Positions 20,501 through 29,721 of a stretch of 64,000 nucleotides of DNA are shown one piece after another. Within the stretch, counting starts at the first letter, position 1. The number at the start of each line of letters is the position of its first letter. The notes under the pieces were generated by a model. The model was not told the origin of the DNA, did no database searches, and saw only the letters and a program-made list of their open reading frames with translations. The stretch is from Aldrovandia affinis (lineage: Eukaryota > Chordata > Actinopteri > Notacanthiformes > Halosauridae). Location: the NCBI GenBank assembly GCA_029706075.1, contig JAINUG010000131.1, positions 2,232,001 to 2,296,000 of the forward strand. The letters run 5' to 3'. Made by a program: the position numbers and the translations under genes.

Positions 20501-23426
20501 TGCTGGTCCACAACAGCAAATTACAGATCACCCTCAAAATCACATAACTGGCTAATTCAGGGATTCTCAAGCCCAGTCCTGTGGGACTGTGTACGCTGTT
20601 TTTTGTTACAGCCAATCTCTTGATCAATGAAGGCTTATTCCCCTTTGCTTTGTCTGAATTTCTGGAAAACATTTACAGTACAGCCAAACAGCATTACCAA
20701 CTTGCTTTTGAAAGGTAATGAATATATTTTTAACAGAATGCAGAAGTCCTTTGAGCATATAGCCCATAGCAAAGTAGGTGTTGCTAGCATATGTCGATAG
20801 AGCCTCTATTTATTTTTTATGATTTTTACCTGTTTTTCTTCAAATTTGGTGGCCAAATGTACCCTTTATTGATTAAATTACCCTCCCCATGAGCCTGCCG
20901 TTTACAACTACGGGGCCAGCTGCTACCCTGAGACCGGTAGTGAAGAGGGCAAGTGGGACCCGGCCAAGGCGTCCACTGTGAATCCGATACACACAGGTAA
21001 GCTTTCTGTACCTGTGGTGAGTTTGTGCTGGCTTCCCTCCTCTCTCCCCCTGGGGTGGACAGCCAATCGCCGCCCCCGAGCAGGACTCCCCGGCCAGAGC
21101 CAGGCTGGTGCAGCCAGGGGAATCGAACACCAGCTGCATTGGGGAACCTGCACTCTGGGCGAGTGCTTTTACCAGGTGAATTCAATGAATTTATTGACAA
21201 TTCAATGAATTGTGACAATCATCTCAATTTCCACTTAATCAGGGACGTCGGAAGAATAATGGCACAATGTTGATGTCTGACATTTGTAAAGCTTTTAGTG
21301 TATTAGACAATGCTGCAATAAATTAAAAACTGCACCAAGAACATTAAAATAGTTTTTATTTGACGAGGTGGGAAATATTGATATAAAATGAGCAACCTGC
21401 CCTACAGTGTTAAAATATTGTAAGATGAAAACATAAAACAAGCTATTTGCAACAGGGGCAGTGGATCAGTGAAAGGGTGGCTGTCCGCCCCAGGGAGGGG
21501 GGAAGGAAGCCGACAGAACGCTGCACGTAAGAGTGGCCCTGTAGTACTGGGTTACCGTCGACGGCACTCGAGACGATGCTTCGCCTTCGTCACTACCGGT
21601 CACAGGACTACGGCAGCGAACTCACATTACTAGGGGGGGATTGACATAAAATAGCGGGTGTAATTGGCTACTAAATTGGGAGAAAATGGGATCAAATCTT
21701 GAAAATTACTTTTATGTTCTCTTTAGTCTTACATATGCAATTGTGTGGTTTGATGCAATGAAACAACCCCTATATTGTATTTTACACCAAGTTTGACAAA
21801 TCTAGTCTAAAAAAAGTATTTCGGTGCAATCATGCATATTTTGTATCAATAATTCACATTTACTGCATTATCCATAAACATAACTGGTTAAATATTAATA
21901 TTTTAATTGTCTGAAATGTATACCACTGTAAAAAATAAAAAATGATATTACGATGGACATCACAAAAGCTTTTTAGAAGACTGCTTAATTTTTTCATGGC
22001 ATTTAATTATAACTTCCAAAAGGGAAATTAATGCAACTTGAAATATAATAAAAATATCTCCTTTATCTCCTTTAGACTGAGTTCATTCCTGTACATCTTG
22101 TCAACAAAACAGTATTATTGCATTTTAGAATTTATTATACTGGTTGTACCGAATGACCATGGCTGGTACATTTCCCTTGTTTTCTAAAGGTTGTACCAAA
22201 TTATGTGATATTTTGGGACAAACATAGGAGCGAGAGGAAACGTACATTTATCAAATATTTAAGAGAGACTTAATTACTTTTATCCTCACTCACAAGGTCC
22301 TTTGCAGGGGTCTAAATGATGTCGGATTCTGTCACATGATAATCATCATGTGACTTTATCCATATTTGGTGCTTTCATATTGGTTGCTCTGAATGATAAT
22401 GATATCAGGAGAAAATGTTTTGAATGAAAGCATTGTTTTCTACCGACATTTTTTAAACCATTCTGCAGTATTTTGTTATTTATCCTCATAAAATCATGCC
22501 AGAATTATTAATCATAGTTTTGTGATCATTTTAATCACACATTTGATGGCTCTATTTGCCTTCGGGCAGTTCGGACAGACCGAACACTTTTTTGCTCGAT
22601 AAAGGAGAGAACGTATAGTTATTTAACACACACATTATAAAATATGATATTTGAACACTAAATTTACATGTCACAGCATTGACCCACATATAAGTGTGCC
22701 TAACAATACCAGAATACTCCATTTCGCACCCTCGAATAACTTCAATTATATATGTTTTACTGGCACGTCAAGCATTTGTTTACTACACTACGGTGATATA
22801 TAGCATATTATTTATGATGACATTACAATTGCGGATACCCCCAGCAAGCACACAACGTTGTCACACTAGCAATAAGGTCCTAGCAAACAAAATTACGTTG
22901 TGATATTTGATCTTCGCATCAAGTTCACCTCAGTCTGCTCATTAATGAGAATCCCATTCAAGTCAAAGATAGTGATGTCTCTTTTAGGACCAATAACAAC
23001 AGAAATGTAGGTTTATTTATATAACAAAACAAGAGGCACCTTCTCGATCAAGCAACCAACTTTTACTTAGCTAGCTTAGCTAAATACTATTCATTAGGGT
23101 AGGTTCCCAAGATAGCCAACGTTAGCCAACTTACGGTAACGTTGAAAGTGCTCTGCCCTCTCGACAGAATGCATGCTGCTTCCAGTTATACCACACATAA
23201 CAGACACTTTTAACGAAACGATTAACTATCTAGCGAGCTCTAGCTAACGTTAGCCATCACCCAACGCTTTCTTATTTCAGTAAATTAAGCCACACAAACA
23301 CTTAGCTATGTAAGTAAGGCTTGTTTTAATTCTACTTACTGCATCAGAGTCATGGTTAAAGTGTTGGAACATCAACGACCCAAGAACAAATCCTGAGATA
23401 CAAACAGTCGTGTTGAGCTCCGCCAT
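14161..23426 (-). CDS. ABRAXAS1: ABRAXAS1 (FAM175A), BRCA1-A complex scaffold (complete)
   Basis: Abraxas holds RAP80, BRCC36, BABAM1/2 and BRCA1 together at ubiquitinated damage sites in the nucleus. Nine coding exons on the minus strand: 23426-23340, 17211-17121, 16972-16936, 16734-16668, 16441-16248, 15920-15801, 15706-15622, 15250-15136, 14570-14161. They sum to 1206 nt (401 residues plus stop; human 409). Exons 1-6 form the catalytically dead MPN-like domain (SGFVLGSLMFQHFNHDSDA..., TFREQVVHRNL, STHRLEYSVY). Exons 7-8 are a coiled coil (LQAELK..., EESERSVEKLLADISALRKA) that in the family binds BRCC36. Exon 9 carries a bipartite nuclear signal (KRR at about 348, KRKRR at about 359) and ends SPVF, the phospho-dependent BRCA1 BRCT ligand. 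Intron 1 is 6.1 kb and full of repeats. Confidence 0.95.
15136..15250 (-). CDS. ABRAXAS1: ABRAXAS1 coding exon 8 (coiled coil)
   Basis: It reads TTCGEVEESERSVEKLLADI then SALRKAVAEKKLKKEQCE. The acceptor ATAG follows an AT-rich stretch rather than a good pyrimidine tract, so it may be weak. It was chosen because it is the only AG that keeps the frame. Confidence 0.85.
15622..15706 (-). CDS. ABRAXAS1: ABRAXAS1 coding exon 7
   Basis: It reads CKFFCLDGSLSEVNEVNDMN then DTLQAELK, corresponding to human KFFEEDGSLKEVHKINEM. TGTGCAG acceptor, GTGAGC donor, phase 0. Confidence 0.93.
15801..15920 (-). CDS. ABRAXAS1: ABRAXAS1 coding exon 6
   Basis: It reads (S)QYQNIPVLVSNLGLLEQQD then YWMSSVPCSSLNNSQAVKKH. 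It aligns with the human VPLVVANLGMSEQLGY segment. TTAACAG acceptor, GTGCTG donor. Confidence 0.88.
16085..16185. repeat. Unclassified repeat shared with 62885-62985
   Basis: 'tgttggtaaatccaaaatac' followed by 'agaatca...' and 'gatggacctgatgttct' recurs with substitutions at 62885-62985. It lies in ABRAXAS1 intron 5. Confidence 0.5.
16248..16441 (-). CDS. ABRAXAS1: ABRAXAS1 coding exon 5
   Basis: It reads SVMGWYRQRRNTEQRMTFRE through VFLLVTPSEV and SSTHRLEYSVYRSHG. The acceptor is ambiguous by 3 nt (start 16441 or 16444, which adds one Glu). GTCAGA donor, phase 2. Confidence 0.92.
16668..16734 (-). CDS. ABRAXAS1: ABRAXAS1 coding exon 4
   Basis: It reads (S)FYDHAGEVKQDEIRRILSS then CKE, before a GTAAGA donor in phase 0. 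Confidence 0.92.
16936..16972 (-). CDS. ABRAXAS1: ABRAXAS1 coding exon 3
   Basis: It is 37 nt and reads (N)IQKHISCHRLS. The GTCAGT donor (not the GTAGGT four bases upstream) keeps the frame into SFYDHAGEV. Confidence 0.85.
17121..17211 (-). CDS. ABRAXAS1: ABRAXAS1 coding exon 2
   Basis: Acceptor GTTGCAG. It reads EGFILGECKAEERSHITDSQ then IDNIQFEHII plus one base, before GTGAGT. EGFxLGE and ITDSQ are family signatures. Confidence 0.94.
17263..17400. repeat. Short fish interspersed repeat fragment
   Basis: 'gctcaggggtgggcatggag' followed by 'ggccgtatcag' resembles the widespread 'caggggtgggcaa...ggagggccg' fish repeat. A related piece is near 20565-20610. Family unknown. It lies in ABRAXAS1 intron 1. 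Confidence 0.35.
17701..17722. repeat. (ATT)n microsatellite
   Basis: Seven ATT units in ABRAXAS1 intron 1. Confidence 0.9.
18010..18539 (+). mobile_element. CR1-clade LINE fragment (end of endonuclease domain)
   Basis: The plus frame reads QPTRGKSILDLVACNNPDRI and then EPLGTSDHSAVTFDIS. SDH is the conserved C-terminal motif of APE-type LINE endonucleases. The stretch downstream, in inverted orientation, also occurs at the right end of the CR1 copy around 34060-34240. Multiple stops. Confidence 0.75.
18540..18800. mobile_element. hAT terminal fragments
   Basis: 'ggggtgcaccgatatatcag' at 18540 and 'agagctgggcgctatggcca' near 18720 both resemble fish hAT termini. No partner ends or transposase are seen, so these are broken ends only. 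Confidence 0.4.
19410..19590. mobile_element. Tc1 right-end fragment
   Basis: 'gatgactttctataggcact' followed by GTA is the typical right terminus of salmonid-type Tc1 elements, preceded by the usual AT-rich subterminal region. The rest of the element is missing. Confidence 0.55.
20826..21180 (-). mobile_element. tRNA-headed SINE (family A), copy 1
   Basis: Minus-oriented. The AT-rich tail is on the left ('ggtggccaaatgtacccttt') and the head on the right. It shares the body block 'ggctgtccacccc' and the 'cagctgcattggggaacctg' region with copies at 27735, 32464 and 46570. Confidence 0.6.
21447..21690 (+). mobile_element. SINE (family A), copy 2
   Basis: Plus-oriented: 'ggctgtccgccccagggagg', 'aagagtggccctgtagtact', then 'taattggctactaaattggg' at the 3' end. 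It is close to the copy at 63738 and is 5'-truncated. Confidence 0.65.
21691..22906. other. AT-rich intron sequence
   Basis: Part of ABRAXAS1 intron 1. I see no coding frame, terminal repeat or known family here. Confidence 0.5.
23340..23426 (-). CDS. ABRAXAS1: ABRAXAS1 coding exon 1
   Basis: It reads MAELNTTVCISGFVLGSLMF then QHFNHDSDA (29 codons), with a GTAAGT donor in phase 0. It matches the start of the MPN-like domain. Confidence 0.93.
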
Positions 23427-23900
23427 GTTTGCTTCCTTTGTGTTGATTGGTAACTGCGAAAGCGTTTGATTGGTCTACATTTTGATTGGTCTATTTGTGC
23501 CTCATCGCTATTGGAGGTCTGGTTTGATCCGTGGATTGGGTCAGATATACTAAGCCCCGCCTACGAAATGTTTCATTGGTCCAATGCTAATATACATCGC
23601 GTACGCTACTACACTTCAATGTAGAAACAAAGTGCACATTGCGTACGTTAGGCATTTTATACCGTGCAGAAACATTCTGCACATTGCGTACGTTGGGCAT
23701 TTTATACCGTGCGGAAACATGCCGTTGAGAAATAAATAAGTGCGATTATGGCTCAATAAACAGATGCAATTTATCAATCACAAACTTTTAAAAATATATA
23801 TATTTTATTAAGTCTTTTTTGCTTTCTCCATGTCAGGTACAGTGTTACAATAATATTGGGGTTGGGGTTGGGGTTGAACTATAATGCTTTTCATTTTTAT
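23427..23900. promoter_or_regulatory. ABRAXAS1 upstream region with CCAAT boxes and a 45-bp tandem repeat
   Basis: Several 'gattggt' motifs (CCAAT boxes on the minus strand) lie at about 23443-23510, just upstream of the ATG, with 'attggtcc' near 23575. A 45-bp unit beginning 'tgcacattgcgtacgtt' is duplicated at 23633 and 23678. The region looks like a TATA-less promoter followed by intergenic DNA. Confidence 0.5.
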
Positions 23901-26900
23901 TTGTTTTTAGTAAATCTTGTTTATGATTTCCTAGGCTGTGACATCAGTCTCTAGGTTGTAGGCCCATTTTCCAATCCAACTCCATCTTGCATTTAAAGAT
24001 ATGTAATATTTGTAGATATCTGGGAGCCCCAAACCTCCCCTTTCTCTATCAAGAAATAATTCAGCGAGACCTATTCATGTTGGTTTCTTATTCCAAAGGA
24101 AGTTAATAAAAAGGGAATACATTCTTTTTTTAACCAGTCTGTCTGGAATGGAAGAGGGATTGTACTAATTACATACAGTATGTTAAATGCAGAAGGATAT
24201 TAATTGTAATAGTATCTATCTTTCCCCACAGGCATGGCTGAAAATATTGACACCCTAGCATTTCTTTCAAATAATGCACTATTTCTTCCAGAAAATTGTT
24301 GAAATAAAAACATCTTTTGATATCCATATTTCTTTGGTTTGCAGTGGAATAAAACAAAAAAGCTGAAAAATTACTGAATCTTAGCTTATAGCTTACAGAA
24401 GTCCTAAAATGGCCTGGCCAATATTATTGGCATCTACTAGAAAGTGTAAGACATAATTGGTTTTCAAGCAGGTGATTCTCCTTTAATTAGTAATTGAACT
24501 CACCTGACTGAAATTTAATAAACACTCATTCAACCAGTTCGAATGGAGAAAAGTACTCATTCTGCTGTTTTGTGTCACTGCATGTACTGAACATGGAGAA
24601 AGGAAAAGAAAGCAGAGATAGCAGTCTGAGGAGAAGATAGACAGAAGATAGTATCAAAGTAGGACATTCTTAAGGCTACAAGTCCATCCCCAGATACTTT
24701 CATGTACTTGTGTCCACTGTGCACAATATTATAAAGAAGTTTAAGGTCCATGACACTGTAGCCAACCTCTCTGGATGTGGCCGCAAGAGAAAAGTTGATC
24801 AAAGATTGCAGCAAAGGATTGTTTGAATGGTGGTGAAAGAACATTGGAAAACTGCAAAACAGATTCAAGCTGACCTTCAGACGCAAGGTACAACAGTTTC
24901 AACTTGCACCATCAGTCGCCAGCTCAATGAAAGGGGGTTCTATGGTAGGAGACCCAGGAGGACCCCACTGAGATAGAGGCACAAGAAGGCCTGGCTGGAG
25001 TTTGCCAAAACACACCTGAACAAGCCAAAATCCTTCTGGGAGAACTTCCTGTGGACAGATGAGACCAAATTAGAGCTTTTTGGTAAATCATATCAACTCT
25101 ATGTTTACAGAAAATAAAATGAAGCCTTCAAAGAAAAGAACACTGTCCCAACAGAGGTTCACTGATGTTTTGGGGTTGCTTTGCTGCCTCTGGCACTGGG
25201 TACCTTGAATCTGTGCATGGCATCATGAAATCAGGAGATTACCAAGCCATTTTGTTCAACCCAGTGACAGAAACCTGTGTCTCCGTTGAAGGTAATGGGT
25301 CTTCCAGCAGGAAAATGACCCGTAACACACTTCAAAAACTACCCAGAAATGTTTAAAAACAAAACACTGGACTGTTCTGAAGTGGCCAGCAATGAGTCCA
25401 GATCCAAATCCTATTGAACACCTGTGGAGAGATCTGAAAACACAGTTGGGAGAAGGCACACTTCAAATCTGACAAAGCTGGAGCAGTTTGCAAAAGAAGA
25501 GCGGGCCAAACTGCCAGTAGAGAGGTGTAGGAATCTCATTAATGGCTATAGGAAGCACTTGTTTGCAGTTATTTTCTCCAAAGGCTGTAGGACCAAATAT
25601 TAAATCTAAAGTGTCAATAATTTTGTCAATGCCATTTCTGTTCATTTTATCATTTAAAATGATATGTTAAGTTCTAATTCAAAAACAAAGTTTCTGTACT
25701 ATTAACTGTGAAATAAAGAATTGTGGAGACCAAATACTTTTGTCAATTTCAACTTATTTTTGAAAAAAGTGAATTTGTATATAAAGAAAATGCTTGAGAT
25801 ATTGTGTTGGTTGTGTAAACTTTGTAGGGGAATTATATAATAAAAGTTTATAGTTAATAATATTGGGTCCTATTCCATATTATTGTAATGTTCTAAACAG
25901 ATATGTTCATTTAGTAGTTGTTTGGGTCTGTAGCTTTGACAATCTTTGTTTGGTTTTAGTAATAAAGTTATGATTGATGTTTTCATACAATTGGGAAGAG
26001 TATTTAATTTTCTTGCCTCAGTATATAGTTTGAGCAGTTTATCTGCCACAACGCCCACAAATGTTTTATATACATTTTCTTGTAAAACCATCTTCTCCAG
26101 GTGATTTGTTACTAGCGATTGAATTAATTGCCTTAACTCCATTCATGGTTATATTTGCATCTAAAGATAATCTTTCTTCTGATATTTTTGTCAGGATAAC
26201 TTTGCTGAAGAAAACATCTAAATCAGCTTTATTTGGGTTGATTTCACTTAGGAACAAGCTTGAGTAAAATCCTTTAAATCTTTGGTTAATATCATCAGGT
26301 TTTGTTAATATTGTTTGATTTAAAGATGTTATTGCTGGTATCAGTCTGGATGTCTTTTCTCTAATCTATAAGCAAGCCATTTTCCTGGTTTGTCACCAAA
26401 TGCATAGTTTATTTTGGGTTGGAATAATGCAGTTTCTAGGTTTTTATTTAATAGGGTGTTTAAATTCCTTTTTGCTTTTGTTACTTTCATAAACAATCTT
26501 TCATTTTTTGGAGAGATTTGATGTTGTCTTTCCAAATCTGATACAAATTTAGTCAATCCTTTAGTCTATTTTTTTGGCTTCAAATTCTCTTTTGTTGGGT
26601 TGCATAACCTTTGGGGATCATCCATCCCCAAAATGTATCTGTGTGAGCTTCCCACATGGCTGAAAATGAATCAACAGAACCATTATTTATTTCAATGAAA
26701 TGTTTAGTTTTATCTTTAATTTGTTTAATAATATCCAAGTCTAGCAATAAAGAGTTATTTAATCTCCATCTGAGGTTTTGGGGAAAACCCTTGGTGTGAG
26801 AGCAAAATATTGTAATTGGTCAGATAAAATGTATTTTAGATTCCTAAACATTACCTAATATATCTTGTGTAGCCCAAATATAATCTATTCTTGAGAGTGA

Positions 26901-27204
26901 TTTATGTGCATTGGAATAGAAAGTACAGTCTCATGGTGTAATAATCTCCAAACACACAACAGCCCTGCTCCCTTACCTAAATTGTTTAAGGCCTTGGAAA
27001 TCTATATGTCACTAAGGGAGGGGGTCTTATCTGTTTTGGGGTTAGGTACAGAATTAAAGTCTCTTCCCAGGAGTATTGAGGTCCTTATACAAGTTGCTAG
27101 AAGAGTAGGAATTTCATTGAAAAAAGGTATTGGGTTCTTATTTGGTGCATATATATTTATTAATGTAATTGGTTCATTGTATAAAGTAGGTTTTATCATA
27201 ATAT
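23900..27204 (-). mobile_element. L1 LINE, degenerate, split by a Tc1 element
   Basis: Minus-strand frames give L1 ORF2 parts in order from the right: endonuclease (PITLINIYAPNKNPIPFFNE, LLGRDFNSV at 27000-27230), linker (PKINYAFGDKPGKW), RT start (SNKSPGEDGF, LPNCMKTSIITLLLKPNKDC at 25900-26260), then beyond the Tc1 insert CFYFNNFLEEIVHYLKEM and finally a FLWNKK-like segment near 24100. Many stops. Confidence 0.8.
24410..25865 (+). mobile_element. Tc1-like transposon inserted in the L1
   Basis: Ends pair around 'ggccaatattattggc' (left) and 'ttaataatattgggtcc' (right). Plus-strand transposase remnants: a helix-turn-helix linker near 24720-24880, FLWTDETKLELF-like near 25050, VFWGCFAASGTGYLESVHGI at 25165, QENDP-like near 25310 and SPDPNPIEHLW-like near 25400. 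All are broken by stops and frameshifts. Confidence 0.8.
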
Positions 27205-27734
27205 ATAGGCCATGTCCACATAATGTGGACACATTTAAAAATGCAATTTTCGTGTCTAAATGTTTTCCGCCACGCTTGCGTTTTCACAACGTTTTCGAAA
27301 AGTTGGCTGTCCACACTGAAACGCCAAAAACGCTTGCATTTCTTTAATGGACATGCACAGGAAACCTGAGGCAGCAATGGAGTAGGAGTATGCCATAAAT
27401 GCAAAAGGTATTCTTATGCTTTGTTCTCATACCAGTGTTTATTTGTGGACTGGAGTTTAAGGTCATTCATGTTTGCAAAACAATTTGAATAAATCTTTAT
27501 GTATTCATTGAGTGAAAATACATCACAACATAACAACAGGTGTTAACGTTTCATTCTACATTCACATGTTATTCTTGTTAAACAACAGTTTGTGGAAAAA
27601 TTGTCCCAAGAAAATTATTTTGAAAAACATGAATATTAGAAGGTCTTGTCTTTTTTTCTCCAATGTTCTTTACTTGTGGACTTGACGTTGTCATCATTCA
27701 AGTTCAAAAAGAACACTTTAATTTTTTTAATTAT

Positions 27735-27960
27735 TTTATTTTCCGATTTTACCCCATTTTCTCCCAATTTGGTAGCCAATTACCCATGTGCTTAGTTGTC
27801 CTGTGACCGGCAGAGACAAGGGCGTAGTGCTGCCTCCTCCAAGACAACACTCGTTGTCAACTGTGATTCCGGTACTCCAGAACCACTCCTGTGCGCAGCG
27901 AACTGTGTGTGTGTTGGCTTCCCTCCCCCCTCCCTGGGGCGGACAGCCAGGCTAGGACAT
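27735..27960 (-). mobile_element. SINE (family A), copy 3
   Basis: Minus-oriented: 'ttctcccaatttggtagcca' (tail side) through 'ctggggcggacagccaggc'. It is 5'-truncated; the head is absent. Confidence 0.65.
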
Positions 27961-28039
27961 AGACAGAGTGTAAGCTTCCTGCCCTTCTGAAGTAAAAATG
28001 TTTTTCTGCTACGATGTTTAGACATAAATTTGATCACAT

Positions 28040-28320
28040 TTACATTTTACATTTTAAGCATTTAGCAGATGCTCTTATCCAGAGCGACTTACAAGATGTG
28101 CATTAATATATGGTAGGAACAATCATAGTTAGCGCACGAGATCAGTGCAGGAATACAGCAATAGACATCATTGCAGGCATCTGCGTACCATACCTGTAAC
28201 ACCAGGAAGGAAAAGGTTAGTGAAATTATTTTTATTTTTTTATTTTTTGGGGGAGTATAGTGTTGAACAAGTAAACAGTGGTGAAGACAATTTAGCTAGA
28301 TCAAGAATCTAGATCAAGAA
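28040..28320 (-). mobile_element. L2 LINE 3' end
   Basis: Minus-oriented tail 'agatgctcttatccagagcg' followed by the L2 3' region also present at 29722 and 42723. Only the last ~280 bp is present. Confidence 0.85.
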
Positions 28321-28332
28321 ATGTAGTGAGTG

Positions 28333-28730
28333 GCTGGCGGATGGCCCAGCGGTCTAGTGCACCGCGCTTTGGAGCGGTGTGCGCTGCCCGTCAGAGACGC
28401 GGATCGAAACCCGCGTTTCTACCAGACCGGCCCTGGTCGTCAGCCCGATCGGAGGCGGCATTTGGCTGTCCGCCTCCGGGGGAGGGGGGAGGGAGAGCGG
28501 GCACGAGTCCGCCGAGGAGAAGGTTAATGGAGTCCGTGGAAGATCTCCGTCTCGAAAGAAGGCGGGGAAATAGGTCCAGGAATACGAATCTCGTTCCCGG
28601 AGGACGGGCGGCGGACTCATGAGGGTGGGGAATTGAAAATAAAATAGAGGGTATAATTGGCTACTAAATTGGGAGAAAAACGGGGGGAAAATCAGAAATA
28701 AAAAATAAAAAAAATAAAAAATGTAGTGAG
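28333..28730 (+). mobile_element. Full-length tRNA-headed SINE (family A), copy 4
   Basis: A 12-bp target duplication 'atgtagtgagtg' occurs at 28321-28332 and 28731-28742. The head has pol III promoter boxes: 'tggcccagcggtctagt' (A box, about 28342) and 'ggatcgaaacc' (B box, 28401). The GC-rich body contains 'ctgtccgcctccggggga', then 'taattggctactaaattggg', then an A-rich tail. It is not a functional tRNA. Confidence 0.85.
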
Positions 28731-29721
28731 TGCATTTCTCACTCTTCTCCAGTGAGACCAGCGTTTTCAAATGTATCCACTAGGGAGAGCGTCAGTTTTC
28801 GGTGATGAAAACAATGTCTTAGTGTGAACGGAAGGCCAAAGCTTAACGCCATTACTGTAGACAGAGATGGGCAAAGATACATCAAAATGTATCTTGTTAC
28901 AAAATACAAAATACCCCTCAAATAAATGTATCAGATCAAAATACAAAATACTGGTGCCAGAAAATGTATCAGATAAAATACATGTATTTTGTATTTTCAA
29001 AATACAGGAAAAAAAACTTGTCTCCAATTGGCAATCGTAGGCCAACATATGAAGAGGTGGCTGCCTTTCTCTATGAATATGAGCAAAAAGCCAAAATCAC
29101 ATAGGCTATCGCCGTGTGTTAAGTGTTAGAGGCACAATCACATCTTTAGCATCTCCTAATTAGTTTTCCCACATTACTCCCTCCATTTTGGTTGTTTGGG
29201 CTATTGACAACCAATTTCTTATCTTTGATGCTATTTGTATATAAAAGAAAAATACTGAAAATAGTACAGTACAAACTTACAAACAAATCAGCATGAATTG
29301 TACATGCTAGCTAGTGTTTCTGGAGTCACAAAGTGGCATTTTGAGAAATCGTATTTTCCAACTTTTCACGTCACGTCACGTTTTCTCAAAACACCACTTA
29401 GAATACTGTGAGTAGGCTTGTGTGAAAACAAGTGCCGAATTCTCAATAGCTGCCCGCGACCAGATACATGCATGCATCCACGTGTGCATGCATTCACTGG
29501 CTTGTCCAACCGACAGAGAGCGGGTCTAAAAAATCACTGTGAGTGTGTCTAAGTGTACTGTTGTTCTTTTTTTAATGTTTTTTGAATCATGGATAAAGTA
29601 TTTTGAGTATTTTGAAAATACAAAATGACTCCACCCTAAAGTATCTTGTTACAAATTACATTTGAAATTTTTCAGCCCTGTCAAATACAAATGACTAAAT
29701 ACTAAAAAGTAATTGAAATAC

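Noticed and set aside
20873-21218. Overlapping frames of 76-130 codons on both strands
   Set aside because: All fall in the GC-rich body of a SINE; no domain or splice context.
28326-28622. GC-rich plus-strand frame of 98 codons
   Set aside because: It lies wholly within a tRNA-headed SINE with a 12-bp target duplication.
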